From positions 50,065 to 114,064 of the forward strand of contig CALGLE010000035.1 in the NCBI GenBank assembly GCA_937930305.1: a stretch of 64,000 nt of DNA. The letters are read 5' to 3'. The notes beneath the pieces were generated by a model that made no database searches, was not told the DNA's origin, and saw only the letters and a program-made list of their open reading frames with translations. Position 1 is the stretch's first letter. Each line of letters starts with the position of its first letter. The stretch is from an uncultured Granulosicoccaceae bacterium (GTDB lineage Bacteria; Pseudomonadota; Gammaproteobacteria; Granulosicoccales; Granulosicoccaceae). The position numbers were made by a program, and so were the translations under genes. This document shows positions 30,103 through 39,446 of this stretch, in pieces.

Positions 30103-30261
30103 ACAAAGACTCGGTCACGGTGGCAGAAAATGTGAATTACAATGCCTAGTACGTAGAACCAACCGTCAAAGCTCATATCTATAGAATAACGGTGTGAACT
30201 CATTGCTACCTCACACATCAGCCCATATTAGTGTCATTTCAGCCCGGTTCAAGTGAAACCC

Positions 30262-30942
30262 ATGCGCCTAACGTTCACATTAATTATGCTGCTTCTGTCA
30301 GCCCCCGCTTGGCCCACCACCATATTGGTGATGGGCGACAGCATCTCGGCTGCCTATGGTCTAGCCGAGAAAGACGGCTGGGTGCAATTGGCTGAAAATG
30401 AGCTAAGCACCCGTCACCCAGAGGACGTGACTTTCGTTAACGCCAGTATCAGTGGGGATACCACCAGTGGCGGGCTCGCGCGTTTGCCTGACGCACTGGA
30501 CCGATTTCAACCAGACCTGGTTGTTATTGAACTGGGCGGCAACGATGGGTTACGCGGTTACTCGCTAAAACAAATGCGGGAGAACTTAACCGCGATGGTG
30601 GAAACCAGTGAAGCTGCCGGCGCTGATGTGTTAATTCTTGGCATGCAAATTCCATCCAACTATGGCACCGCCTACACACGCCGATTCGCAGAGATTTTTC
30701 AAAAAGTCGCCGGCAAAACCGAAGCCGCATTGGTGCCTTTCTTTCTTGAACCAATTGCGTTGAAGCGGGAATTTTTCCAAGCCGATGGTGTCCACCCCAC
30801 AGCAGAAGCACAACCGCTGTTGCTGCAACACGTTTTACCCGCTTTCTTAGACATTCTGAAAATACCAGCCAATGAGAACGCGTCAGGAAATGACGTTGAT
30901 GCTGACTCTAAGAGTCAACTTGAATCTGAATCTACACAATAG
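30262..30942 (+). CDS. tesA: Periplasmic esterase/thioesterase I/lysophospholipase L1 (TesA)
   Basis: An SGNH hydrolase with broad thioesterase, arylesterase and lysophospholipase activity in the periplasm. From the ATG at 30262 it has about 226 residues with a signal peptide (MRLTFTLIMLLLSAPAWP). An in-frame GTG at 30253 would add three residues. Catalytic blocks are VMGDSISAAYGL (Ser), SGDTTSGGLAR (Gly), ELGGNDGLRG (Asn) and FFQADGVHPT (Asp/His). A short acidic tail (SGNDVDADSKSQLESEST) extends past the usual end. Divergence from ybbA matches E. coli. Confidence 0.95.
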   Translation: MRLTFTLIMLLLSAPAWPTTILVMGDSISAAYGLAEKDGWVQLAENELSTRHPEDVTFVNASISGDTTSGGLARLPDALDRFQPDLVVIELGGNDGLRGYSLKQMRENLTAMVETSEAAGADVLILGMQIPSNYGTAYTRRFAEIFQKVAGKTEAALVPFFLEPIALKREFFQADGVHPTAEAQPLLLQHVLPAFLDILKIPANENASGNDVDADSKSQLESESTQ

Positions 30943-30963
30943 ACGCACAGGAGCTTAACCAAT

Positions 30964-32187
30964 ATGCCACAACGTGAAAAAGTAAAATTTACTGGCGGTA
31001 TTGAAGCTGCTTTGGCTGGTTTGGTTGAGATGCCAGATAAAGAGCCCCTGGCCTATGCGCTGTTTGCTCATTGCTTTACCTGTGGCAAAGATATCGTGGC
31101 GGCTTCTCGAATTTCGCGAGAATTAGTCAAACGAGGTTTTGGGGTAATGCGCTTTGACTTCACCGGCATTGGCCACAGTGAAGGCGACTTTGCTGATACA
31201 AATTTTTCATCGAATGTGAAAGACATGGTGAAAGCCGCTGATTTTTTACGCGATCACTATGGTGCTCCTGCGCTGATGGTTGGCCACAGCTTGGGCGGCA
31301 CAGCCACACTACGTGCCGCCCTACAAGTGCCAGAATGCCAAGGGGTCGTCACCATTGGCTCCCCGGCAGATGCTCAACACGTGGCGCAGCAATTCCAGTG
31401 TGATATCGAAACCATTGAACGCGAGGGTGAGGCCGAAGTAAGTTTAGCGGGTCGTCCGTTCACCATTCAAAAACAGTTTTTGGATGATATCCGCAGTACG
31501 TCGGTTGAAGAGATTCACCAACTGAAACCCGATCTGTTGGTCATGCATTCACCCACTGATTCAACTGTGGACGTTCGCGAAGCCGAACGAATTTACACCT
31601 CCGCCACCCACCCGAAAAGTTTTATCAGTTTGGATAAGGCAGATCATTTACTCAGTAAAGCCAAAGATGCAGAGTACGTGGCTGAAGTCATTGCTTCTTG
31701 GGCCACCCGGTTTTTACCCAGTTCAAAAGCCAATGCACCAGAAGTAAGTGCTGGCGAAGTGTTCGTTACAGAAAATGACCACAAGTTTAAATTAAACCTG
31801 CACAGCGATAGCCACAGTTGGCATGCCGATGAACCGATTAGAGCCGGTGGGCGCAATTCGGGGCCAGACCCTTACGAACATTTACTGGCATCGGTGGGCA
31901 GCTGCACTGCGATGACATTACGTATGTATGCTGGTCGTAAACAGTGGCCACTCGATGATGTGAACATTCGATTACGCCACAGCCGACAGCATCAGTCGGA
32001 CTGTGAAGATTGTGATGAAAAACCGCGTCAGCTGGACGTGATTGAACGAGACATTGAACTCATTGGTGATTTGACAAATGAGCAGCGTACCAGGCTGATG
32101 GAAATCGCAGACAGATGCCCGGTGCATCGCACTCTCACAGGCACTTTAGCGATTAAGGATCGAGAAGTAAAAAACACACTAAGCTAG
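30964..32187 (+). CDS. Alpha/beta hydrolase fused to OsmC-family domain
   Basis: A 407-residue two-domain protein. The N-terminal alpha/beta hydrolase (1-255) has the nucleophile elbow GHSLGG and a candidate catalytic His in DKADHLLSKA. The C-terminal OsmC domain (about 265-400) has the two expected redox cysteines: one in VGSCTAMTLRMYA and one in DRCPVHRTL. OsmC proteins reduce organic hydroperoxides, so a stress role is likely. This fusion is known in Proteobacteria. AGGAG lies 10 bp before the ATG, and the gene begins 21 bp after tesA. Confidence 0.9.
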   Translation: MPQREKVKFTGGIEAALAGLVEMPDKEPLAYALFAHCFTCGKDIVAASRISRELVKRGFGVMRFDFTGIGHSEGDFADTNFSSNVKDMVKAADFLRDHYGAPALMVGHSLGGTATLRAALQVPECQGVVTIGSPADAQHVAQQFQCDIETIEREGEAEVSLAGRPFTIQKQFLDDIRSTSVEEIHQLKPDLLVMHSPTDSTVDVREAERIYTSATHPKSFISLDKADHLLSKAKDAEYVAEVIASWATRFLPSSKANAPEVSAGEVFVTENDHKFKLNLHSDSHSWHADEPIRAGGRNSGPDPYEHLLASVGSCTAMTLRMYAGRKQWPLDDVNIRLRHSRQHQSDCEDCDEKPRQLDVIERDIELIGDLTNEQRTRLMEIADRCPVHRTLTGTLAIKDREVKNTLS

Positions 32188-32197
32188 GGAGTGTGTT
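32169..32197 (-). terminator. Candidate rho-independent terminator of the ThuA-like gene
   Basis: Read on the minus strand, AACACACT pairs with AGTGTGTT across a 9-nt loop, and the second arm runs into a tract of six T. It lies just beyond the ThuA-gene stop at 32199 and overlaps the last codons of the hydrolase-OsmC gene, so it may also affect that convergent transcript. Confidence 0.6.
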
Positions 32198-32198
32198 A

Positions 32199-33524
32199 CT
32201 AATCGAGTCCCACCACATAGGTTAAGCCGCCGAGCAAGTGGGCGCGAAAATCGGGTTCAGCATAGCTGGTATTCGTGTGACCACCACCGGTATACCAAGA
32301 TCTTCCGCCGTCATACTCGTGATACCACGCGATGGGGTGATCCTCACCCATGCCACCGCCTGAATAGGAAGTTTCATCCAGCGTTAGCAGTACGTTCACG
32401 CGCGAACGTGGATTGGTGTTGAAGTCATACCATTCATCGGTGCGAGACCAAGTGTCGCCTAAATGTGCCGTGGACGCGTGTGTGTTGTTTTCAACCGTTT
32501 GAGAAGCGAACTGAATTTCGGGATGCTGTTTAAAATACGCTCCGACTAATTCACCGTACCAAGGCCAATCGTATTCTGTGTCACTAGCGGCATGAATGCC
32601 TGCGTAGCCACCACCGCTGCGAATGTAATTTTCAAACGCGAGCTGCTCTGAAGCGTTCAGCACATCCCCCGAGGTCAGCACCCAAACCACCGCCGCATAG
32701 TTTGCTAAGTTATCGCCTGTAAAAATGCCTGCAGAATCGGCCGCTGTATCAGTTTCAATATCTACACTACTTGCCAGCTCTTCTAATGCCATCAAAGCCG
32801 TCGTAATTGAGTCGTGTCGATAACCGCGGGTTTCATGAAACAACAAGATGCGCTGCGGAACAGGTACTCCAAAGGCATTGGTTCCGGCAATCAATTCACT
32901 GAGGTTACTCGCACCGTCGTTGTCATTGTCCCAACGTTCGGTATCAAACTGATCCGCTGTAACGCTAACGACTTCTGTGGTGTTTGTGCCTGTTTTAAAT
33001 TGGGTTTCGAAGGTACCCAAGGGAACTTCGCCATTATCATCAGAAAACGTGATCGTTAATGGATTTTGCGTGTCCGTTGGAAAATCATTGGAGACTGACC
33101 AAAATTCGTCACCTACCCAATTCGCCGTGAGGTAGATATCGCCCCACTCGACGGCCACTTGCAGCGCATCCGAACGATAGGCTGGAACGGTTATGTTAAA
33201 AGTGACATGTGTTGAGTTTTGCACCATGGGGTCTGCAACAACGACAGGCAGCTCTACTTCCACTAAGGCAGGGGGTTCGTTGTCCGTATCTGGGTCGTCG
33301 TCATTGACCAGATTTTCGCTATCTGGGATCAGCTGCGGTGCAACCACGCTGGGTTCAACAGGTGCTGGCGCAGGTACACCGCCACTATCGCCACTCACAT
33401 TACCAGGGGTTATTGGTTCTGCGTCTTCAGCAGGCGACCCAACGCCTGAGCCAGAACAACCCACCAAAAGCAAGAGGCTGGCTATTAAAACGCAATTTAT
33501 AGGATGGGCTGAGGCGGTCATCAT
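32199..33524 (-). CDS. ThuA-domain lipoprotein
   Basis: A 441-residue secreted protein. A lipoprotein signal is visible: a hydrophobic stretch, then LLLVGC with the lipidated Cys near residue 23, then a Ser/Gly/Pro-rich linker. A beta-rich domain spans about 90-195. The C-terminal ThuA-like domain (about 215-441) has ILLFHETRGYRHDS, GGGYAGIHAASDTEYDWPWY and the end motif SWYTGGGHTNTSY. ThuA domains belong to the glutamine-amidotransferase-like superfamily and are linked to trehalose and other sugars. The substrate is unknown. The gene stands alone on its strand. Confidence 0.87.
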   Translation of the reverse strand: MMTASAHPINCVLIASLLLLVGCSGSGVGSPAEDAEPITPGNVSGDSGGVPAPAPVEPSVVAPQLIPDSENLVNDDDPDTDNEPPALVEVELPVVVADPMVQNSTHVTFNITVPAYRSDALQVAVEWGDIYLTANWVGDEFWSVSNDFPTDTQNPLTITFSDDNGEVPLGTFETQFKTGTNTTEVVSVTADQFDTERWDNDNDGASNLSELIAGTNAFGVPVPQRILLFHETRGYRHDSITTALMALEELASSVDIETDTAADSAGIFTGDNLANYAAVVWVLTSGDVLNASEQLAFENYIRSGGGYAGIHAASDTEYDWPWYGELVGAYFKQHPEIQFASQTVENNTHASTAHLGDTWSRTDEWYDFNTNPRSRVNVLLTLDETSYSGGGMGEDHPIAWYHEYDGGRSWYTGGGHTNTSYAEPDFRAHLLGGLTYVVGLD

Positions 33525-33627
33525 GCTACCAGTATATTGGATACGCCCACCCAGAAAACGGTAGCACTCACCCTATTGAGCCGGTAGTAGTACCACCATA
33601 AAATCCAGATCACACAAATGGTGCAGT

Positions 33628-34533
33628 TTAACCACCGTACAAGCGATCCTCCAGCGTCCTACCACGAACCAACTGCCGATACTTCAACCCCGCCGTACGC
33701 AAGGTTGCCAATAAGTCTTCATCCACAACACTACCGGGATTGCACTGTAATCGAAAATCCCCTTGCGCTAAACGTACCACCGACTCTACACCCTCCACCG
33801 ATTCAGCAAGCTTTGCAAATAAGGCATCATCAGCGTTGGAAGCCAACCGTATGGTTAGGTAGTTTTCGTGCTCACCCGTTGGAGCCGCAACCGACCCCGT
33901 TTGCTTAAGCTCGCCCTTCTCTAAATAAACCACCGTTTGACACAAGCGTTCTAACTCATCCAAGTTATGTGAACTGACAATAAACGTCATGGAAGCGCTG
34001 AGCTCGACAACTAGGTCGCGAATAATTTTTACATTAGGCGGATCAATGCCGGCAGTGGGTTCATCTAATAACACCAATTCCGGCTTTCCCAGTAATGCTT
34101 GAGCCAGTGACACGCGTTTGCGCATGCCATGACTTAAGCTTTCCGGTTTCATGGACAGAACTTCCGGCAATTGCACCACATCTAATACTCGCACCGCTTC
34201 TTCTCGGGCTTCACGTCTAGATAAGCCTTGTAAACGCGCATAGTGTGTTAACTGTCGACCCACACTGAAGTACGGATCCATGCGAGCATCTTGCGGCATG
34301 GCGCTTAAGCGTCCCACGAGTGCACTTGAGCCTGGCTTCTCGCCCAATACTTCTACACTGCCAGCACTGGGTTTTAAATAGCCACACAGAATACTAAACA
34401 GAGTAGTTTTTCCGGCCCCGTTGGGACCGATTAACGCAACAGGCGGCCCAGCTTCTAGCTCCAACGACAGATTGGCCAGCGCTTTCACCGAACCGTAGCG
34501 TTTTTCCAACTGTTGAATACGCAGCAGGCTCAT
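33628..34533 (-). CDS. ABC-2 type exporter, ATP-binding subunit
   Basis: A 301-residue ATPase with Walker A GPNGAGKTTL, signature LSHGMRKRVSLAQALLG and Walker B LVLLDEPTAGIDP. The signature has SHGMRKR in place of SGGQ, which is common in the NosF/CcmA-like export group. The C-terminal extension (about 215-301) may form a regulatory domain. It overlaps its permease by 4 bp (34530-34533). The NosFY-like layout suggests export, but the substrate is unknown and no nos genes are near. Confidence 0.9.
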   Translation of the reverse strand: MSLLRIQQLEKRYGSVKALANLSLELEAGPPVALIGPNGAGKTTLFSILCGYLKPSAGSVEVLGEKPGSSALVGRLSAMPQDARMDPYFSVGRQLTHYARLQGLSRREAREEAVRVLDVVQLPEVLSMKPESLSHGMRKRVSLAQALLGKPELVLLDEPTAGIDPPNVKIIRDLVVELSASMTFIVSSHNLDELERLCQTVVYLEKGELKQTGSVAAPTGEHENYLTIRLASNADDALFAKLAESVEGVESVVRLAQGDFRLQCNPGSVVDEDLLATLRTAGLKYRQLVRGRTLEDRLYGG

Positions 34534-35342
34534 AGGTCACGCCTCCACATGAAAAACGCACCCAGTAATAACAACACCACCGTATGAACGATGGGTATGG
34601 GGGCTAATTGCAAGGTTTCCCAATCGCTTAAGCGCAACAAACCTCGAATTTGCGCGCCGGGCAACACCCAATCAAGAACGCCAACCCAACTGGCCGTTTC
34701 GAATCGATTTTGAATAAAGCGCAATATTAGCCAGATAACAATCCAAGCAATAATCGAATAAATGATGGCTTGCCGAGCTGATCGTGCTAACACCGACAAT
34801 AACGACATCAGTGCAACATACGGCATCAACACTAGCCATAAATTAAAAATGATTGGCCATGCATCGGGCACCATTTGCAAGGCGCGATCGGTGGAATGAA
34901 CAGCCGTCATAGCCATGGCACTTAAAAAGGTAACAGCAACTAACAAAACCATAATCAACATCTGGCCAGCAAAGCGCGAGAAAAACAACGACAATCGACC
35001 ACACCGAAGTAGCAAGTATCTTAAACTGCCGCGGGTTCTATCTGACGCCATTTGATCGGCTGCAATCAGAATGGCAAACATGGGCAGTACATATAAAGAC
35101 ACTAACCAATATATAGACACCTCCAATGTTGCCCAGTTGTTGATTAACCGATCAGCATTCTCCCCAAATAACAAACCAATCAAACCCCCGGTTTCTTGTT
35201 TCGATAGAAAGCGCGCCGCAGGCTCAATGATAAAAGCTAAGATAACTCCCCACACCAATAGAAAAGCCGCGATGGAAATCCATCCACGTCGAGTTCCAAA
35301 TAGCTTCAGCACTTCATGCTGGGCAATGGCTATGGCTTTCAT
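34530..35342 (-). CDS. ABC-2 type exporter, membrane subunit
   Basis: A 270-residue permease with six predicted helices. It starts MKAIAIAQHEVLKLFGTRRGW, the usual ABC-2 entry, and includes a conserved DQMASDRTRGSLRYLLLR loop (cytoplasmic coupling). It is NosY-like in size and pattern. It is coupled to the ATPase by a 4-bp overlap, and the thioesterase-like gene ends 18 bp upstream, so the three probably form one operon. Confidence 0.88.
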   Translation of the reverse strand: MKAIAIAQHEVLKLFGTRRGWISIAAFLLVWGVILAFIIEPAARFLSKQETGGLIGLLFGENADRLINNWATLEVSIYWLVSLYVLPMFAILIAADQMASDRTRGSLRYLLLRCGRLSLFFSRFAGQMLIMVLLVAVTFLSAMAMTAVHSTDRALQMVPDAWPIIFNLWLVLMPYVALMSLLSVLARSARQAIIYSIIAWIVIWLILRFIQNRFETASWVGVLDWVLPGAQIRGLLRLSDWETLQLAPIPIVHTVVLLLLGAFFMWRRDL

Positions 35343-35360
35343 GTTAAGCGTCCTGTAATG

Positions 35361-35888
35361 CTATTTAAAATCGCTCATGGCCGGTTGAGCGCGTTGCCAA
35401 TCCACAATCCATTCGGGCATGGGCGGTGAAGGTTCGTTGAAGTTAATTAATTTTAGTAAATTTCCTGCGGGAATTTTTTCACCCTGAACTGAAAGAAAAC
35501 GCGCCTCTACCACCGCTTTCGCTACAAACTTTTCTTTTCGGCTGAAGGTTTGTACCAGGTAAAACGCGCGCTCATCCCAGCACGCCACCTCAGTGGTAAT
35601 TTCATAGCGTTGGAATAATTTTAATGGCCGTCTAAAGCGGATGGACTCCCCCGCGACGACTGGGTACCAGCGCTGTTTGAACACAGGTTTTAAGAAACCA
35701 GAGCGAATCATCATGTCGGTTCGGGCCAAGTCCATGATGGTGAGATAAGCGCCATTATTCATGTGCATGAACACATCTAAATCATTGGGCCAAACTCGCA
35801 GTGGCGTCACGCAGGGCCCGATAGGACTTACCGCCTGCCGAAACGGGGACACCAGCAGAAGCAATAAGAGTCGTATGTAATATTTCAT
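35361..35888 (-). CDS. Hotdog-fold thioesterase-like protein (4HBT/THEM6 type)
   Basis: A 175-residue protein. It starts with a hydrophobic segment (YYIRLLLLLLVSPF), then a hotdog domain with PNDLDVFMHMNNGAYLTIMD, where the Asp and the MHMNN run match the 4-hydroxybenzoyl-CoA thioesterase-like family. I chose the ATG at 35888 because the upstream extension to 35993 has no family features. The N-terminal segment suggests membrane association. The substrate is unknown. It lies 18 bp upstream of the ABC permease, so it may be co-transcribed. Confidence 0.82.
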   Translation of the reverse strand: MKYYIRLLLLLLVSPFRQAVSPIGPCVTPLRVWPNDLDVFMHMNNGAYLTIMDLARTDMMIRSGFLKPVFKQRWYPVVAGESIRFRRPLKLFQRYEITTEVACWDERAFYLVQTFSRKEKFVAKAVVEARFLSVQGEKIPAGNLLKLINFNEPSPPMPEWIVDWQRAQPAMSDFK

Positions 35889-36045
35889 GTGTTCTAAGCC
35901 GTGAGCCCGCACAACTGATGTGATAGGCCTGTATTCCTGATCTTTAGCGCAACTTGTGAGGCTTCGTGCGGTAGCGCACATTTGAGGTGTCAAAAATGAG
36001 AGCTAGCAGGAATTGTTTCACAGCTTGCCAGCTTAGCCTATCAGG

Positions 36046-36720
36046 ATGAATAAGACTTCCCTCAAAGCCGCCGCATTCGCGATTGCAGCCACCAGCCTGT
36101 ATTCAACTCCGGCTGCAGCCAACCTCTCGTTGGATACGACACCGATTACTCAAGAGATCTGTCTGGCGCGATTCGTTCGAGACCCCGATCCGCTTATCAA
36201 GGCGCATGTTCCCCACGAGCCTCGAGTGAGTACAAAATTGTATTCAGAAGACAAACAGCTTTCAACGGATGGGTGGTCACGCGACATGAAGAAGTTGCTG
36301 CACGCCGTGAATCACACAGATCTGGATAAAGGGACCCTTAGCATTATCGATTGTTTGGGCAACTCAACGACTAGCGATGTTCGCGAGCGTCTTTATCACC
36401 TAGATAACTTTTATCGACAACGCAATGAAACTAGGGGCTGGCGCATCGGGATGGAAGCGAATGATCCCAGCCAACAAATTCTTCGCCTGCTGCAATTGGA
36501 ATTACCGCCCAGCCACAAATGGGAAGTGAATAAAAATGGTGATGCGTTGATCGCGCAAGAAACCATTTTTCACCCTCGTAACCGCACAAATGCAGTGGGT
36601 TGGTTTAATCGTATTCGGGTCACAGAAATAAAACGTATGGGCCGATCGTTGCAGGTGACACAGCGTTTTAGTACGAATGATCAATTTGATGAACTGCAAA
36701 CTTGGACACTTAACCCGTAA
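36046..36720 (+). CDS. Secreted protein of unknown function
   Basis: A 224-residue protein with a signal peptide (MNKTSLKAAAFAIAATSLYS, cleavage probably after AAA). The mature part has no motif I recognise. It contains two cysteines (EICLARFV and IIDCLGN) that could form a disulfide, and several basic stretches near the end (RIRVTEIKRMGR). It is divergent from the thioesterase gene and convergent with lysS. I cannot assign a function. Confidence 0.6.
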   Translation: MNKTSLKAAAFAIAATSLYSTPAAANLSLDTTPITQEICLARFVRDPDPLIKAHVPHEPRVSTKLYSEDKQLSTDGWSRDMKKLLHAVNHTDLDKGTLSIIDCLGNSTTSDVRERLYHLDNFYRQRNETRGWRIGMEANDPSQQILRLLQLELPPSHKWEVNKNGDALIAQETIFHPRNRTNAVGWFNRIRVTEIKRMGRSLQVTQRFSTNDQFDELQTWTLNP

Positions 36721-36748
36721 CACCCAGCGCGCCGGTTGTATAACAGCT

Positions 36749-36779
36749 GCAGCGCAAGAGCTGACCCTCTTCACGCTGC
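36749..36779. terminator. Possible bidirectional terminator between lysS and the secreted-protein gene
   Basis: An imperfect hairpin, GCAGCG-c-AAGAG / CTCTT-ca-CGCTGC, with a 6-nt loop, in the 65-bp gap between two convergent stops. Eleven base pairs form in two blocks. There is no T-tract on either side, so termination by this hairpin is uncertain. Confidence 0.4.
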
Positions 36780-36785
36780 ATGTAA

Positions 36786-38276
36786 TCAACTAGATTCTGG
36801 TCGCATGTGAGGAAACAAAACCACATCGCGAATACTAGGCGATGCGGTGAGTAGCATCACCAGTCGATCGATGCCGATGCCCTCACCTGCGGTAGGTGGT
36901 AATCCATATTCCAACGCTCGCACGTAGTCGGCGTCAAAATGCATGGCTTCATCATCGCCAGCGTCTTTCTCAGCCACTTGAGCCAGAAAGCGCTCAGCCT
37001 GGTCTTCCGCATCGTTTAACTCTGAAAAACCGTTGGCGATTTCACGCCCACCGACAAATAATTCAAATCGGTCGCTGACGCTTGGGTCGTCATCGTTACG
37101 CCGAGACAAGGGAGACACTTCGGTTGGGTACATGGTGATGAACGTGGGGTTGTGTAAGTTCTCTTCGACACTGGCTTCAAACAATTCCATCTGTAGCTTG
37201 CCTAAACCCCAATTACTTTTAACATGCACTTTCATAGATTCGGCCACTTTGCGGGCAGAATCGAGGTTGTTAATGTCCTCTGCATTTAAGCCATCGTTGT
37301 ACTGCAAAATGCTGTCGAACAAACTTAAGCGCGTAAATGGCTTGGCGAAATCGAATGTTCCTTCACCATCTTCTGTTGGAATATCAGTTGTACCGATAAC
37401 GTCTTCAGCCAGGCCTCGGAATAAACTCTCGGTCAGGTTCATCAAATCTTTATAGGTTGCGTAGGCTTGATAAAACTCCAACATGGTGAATTCTGGATTG
37501 TGACGCGTGCTTAAGCCTTCATTGCGAAAGTTCCGGTTAATTTCGAACACGCGTTCGAATCCACCAACCACCAAACGCTTTAAATAAAGCTCAGGCGCCA
37601 CACGCAAGTAAAGCGGCATATCAAGAGCGTTGTGATGCGTCACGAAGGGACGAGCGGTAGCGCCACCTGGGATGACGTGCATCATGGGTGTTTCCACTTC
37701 CAAAAACTGCTTATCAATCAAAAAATCACGCACATAGCTGATGATTTCTGAACGCAAACGAAACGTGCGACGGGTCTCTTCATTCATGATGAGATCCACA
37801 TAGCGTTGGCGATAGCGCGTTTCGGTATCGGATAAGCCGTGAAATTTTTCTGGCAATGGCCGAAGTGATTTTGTCAGCAGTTGCAGCGACTTCACTTTCA
37901 CTGACAGCTCGCCAGTTTTGGTCATGAACAACACGCCACTGACGCCAATGATGTCGCCGATGTCTAGATTTCCAAACGCCTCATAACTTTCCGCACCAGC
38001 TACCGATTTGTTCACGAACAGTTGAATTTGGCCAGACACATCCCGCAGTCCAGCGAAGGTAGTTTTGCCCATATCGCGTCGCGACATTAATCGCCCAGCC
38101 ATGGAGACTGCTATTTCGCGCGCATCGAATTCTTCTTTGTCGCTGCCATCGTGCTCCGCATGCAAAGTGGCAGCTTGATGCGTGGGTACGAAATCGTTCG
38201 GGAAGGCAATGCCTGATTCGCGTAACGCGCTTAACTTATCGCGGCGTTGTGTAATAAGTGAGTTGTCGTCGCTCAT
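36786..38276 (-). CDS. lysS: Lysyl-tRNA synthetase, class II
   Basis: Charges tRNA-Lys. It is 496 residues, usual length. The anticodon-binding OB domain is in about 60-170 ([13 protein letters not shown]). The class II core includes [18 protein letters not shown] (motif 2), [17 protein letters not shown] and [14 protein letters not shown] (motif 3). It starts 8 bp after prfB stops, and prfB-lysS is a widely conserved gammaproteobacterial pair. Confidence 0.98.
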   Translation of the reverse strand: MSDDNSLITQRRDKLSALRESGIAFPNDFVPTHQAATLHAEHDGSDKEEFDAREIAVSMAGRLMSRRDMGKTTFAGLRDVSGQIQLFVNKSVAGAESYEAFGNLDIGDIIGVSGVLFMTKTGELSVKVKSLQLLTKSLRPLPEKFHGLSDTETRYRQRYVDLIMNEETRRTFRLRSEIISYVRDFLIDKQFLEVETPMMHVIPGGATARPFVTHHNALDMPLYLRVAPELYLKRLVVGGFERVFEINRNFRNEGLSTRHNPEFTMLEFYQAYATYKDLMNLTESLFRGLAEDVIGTTDIPTEDGEGTFDFAKPFTRLSLFDSILQYNDGLNAEDINNLDSARKVAESMKVHVKSNWGLGKLQMELFEASVEENLHNPTFITMYPTEVSPLSRRNDDDPSVSDRFELFVGGREIANGFSELNDAEDQAERFLAQVAEKDAGDDEAMHFDADYVRALEYGLPPTAGEGIGIDRLVMLLTASPSIRDVVLFPHMRPESS

Positions 38277-38284
38277 GATGTTTT

Positions 38285-39383
38285 CTATAAACCGGCTTTT
38301 AGACTTTCTACAAGAAATTTATTGAGGTCGCCATCGAGCACGGCCTGCGTGTTACTGGATTCAACGCCTGTACGCAAATCTTTGATACGAGATTGATCCA
38401 ATACGTAAGAACGGATTTGACTGCCCCATCCAATGTCGGACTTACTGTCTTCCACGGCTTGTTGATCACCCCGACGTTTTTGCAATTCAGCTTCATACAG
38501 CTTTGATTGCAGTTGCTTCATAGCCGTGGCTTTGTTCTTATGTTGCGAGCGATCGTTCTGACATTGCACCACAATGCCCGAGGGCTCATGGGTTATACGA
38601 ACCGCCGATTCGGTTCGGTTTACATGCTGCCCACCGGCACCGCTAGCGCGATACACATCGATGCGTAAATCGGCTGGGTTGATGTCAATATCGATGTTGT
38701 CATCAATTTCGGGTGCCACGAAAACACCAGCAAACGAGGTGTGCCGCCGGTTACCGGAATCAAAAGGGCTTTTTCGAACCAAACGATGCACACCGGTTTC
38801 GGTGCGCAACCAACCGTAAGCGTATTCACCGGTAAATTGAATGGTGGCCGATTTAATACCGGCCACATCCCCAGGCGAGGCTTCGATCAGTTCAGTTTTA
38901 AAACCCTGTCGCTCGCCCCACCGCAAAAACATGCGAAGCAGCATCTCAGCCCAGTCTTGCGCTTCGGTGCCGCCACTGCCAGATTGAATATCTAAGAACG
39001 CATTGCTGGCGTCCTGTTCGCCAGAGAACATGCGACGAAACTCTAACTTGGCCACCCGGGTTTCGAAGTCGTTTAAATCCTCTATCACGGAATTAAGCGT
39101 GTCTTCGTCGTCTTCCTCACGCGCCATTTCAAGTAAATCTTTGGCATCGGCTAACCCTGACTCTAATGAGTCGATCAAATCAACCATGTCTTGCAAGGTG
39201 GAACGCTGTTGCCCAAGCTTTTGCGCTCGATCGGGGTCATTCCAAACGTTCGGGTCTTCGAGCTCGAGCAGAACTTCCTCTAACTGCTCCTTTTTTCCAT
39301 CGTAGTCAAAGATACCCCCGGAGCGTGTTTGCTCGGCTCTTTAAGTCTTCAATGTGGGCAAGGTGGGCGGCTATTTCGATCAT
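38285..39383 (-). CDS. prfB: Peptide chain release factor 2 (programmed +1 frameshift)
   Basis: Releases nascent peptides at UGA and UAA. The first 25 codons (39383-39309, [17 protein letters not shown]...) end at an in-frame TGA. Skipping one base there continues at GAC (39307) and gives a 365-residue protein, the same length as E. coli RF2. The anticodon-mimic SPF (RKSPFDSGN) and the catalytic GGQ ([12 protein letters not shown]) are both intact. An internal ATG at 39196 opens a 303-residue frame, but it would lose the conserved N-terminal domain. It lies 8 bp before lysS and 63 bp after recJ. Confidence 0.96.
39305..39320 (-). promoter_or_regulatory. RF2 programmed frameshift site
   Basis: Minus-strand CGGGGG-TAT-CTT-TGA-C. 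The G-rich Shine-Dalgarno-like run is three bases before the CTT slippery codon, and TGA-C is the weak stop context. This is the classical autoregulatory site of RF2: low RF2 lets the ribosome slip +1 and make more. The match to the E. coli site from GGGGGTATC through TTTGAC is exact. Confidence 0.95.
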
Positions 39384-39446
39384 CGCTACGGCATCGGGTA
39401 GAACATCACGGTCGCAAGTATAGCCGTTTCAGCCAGATCTACTGCC

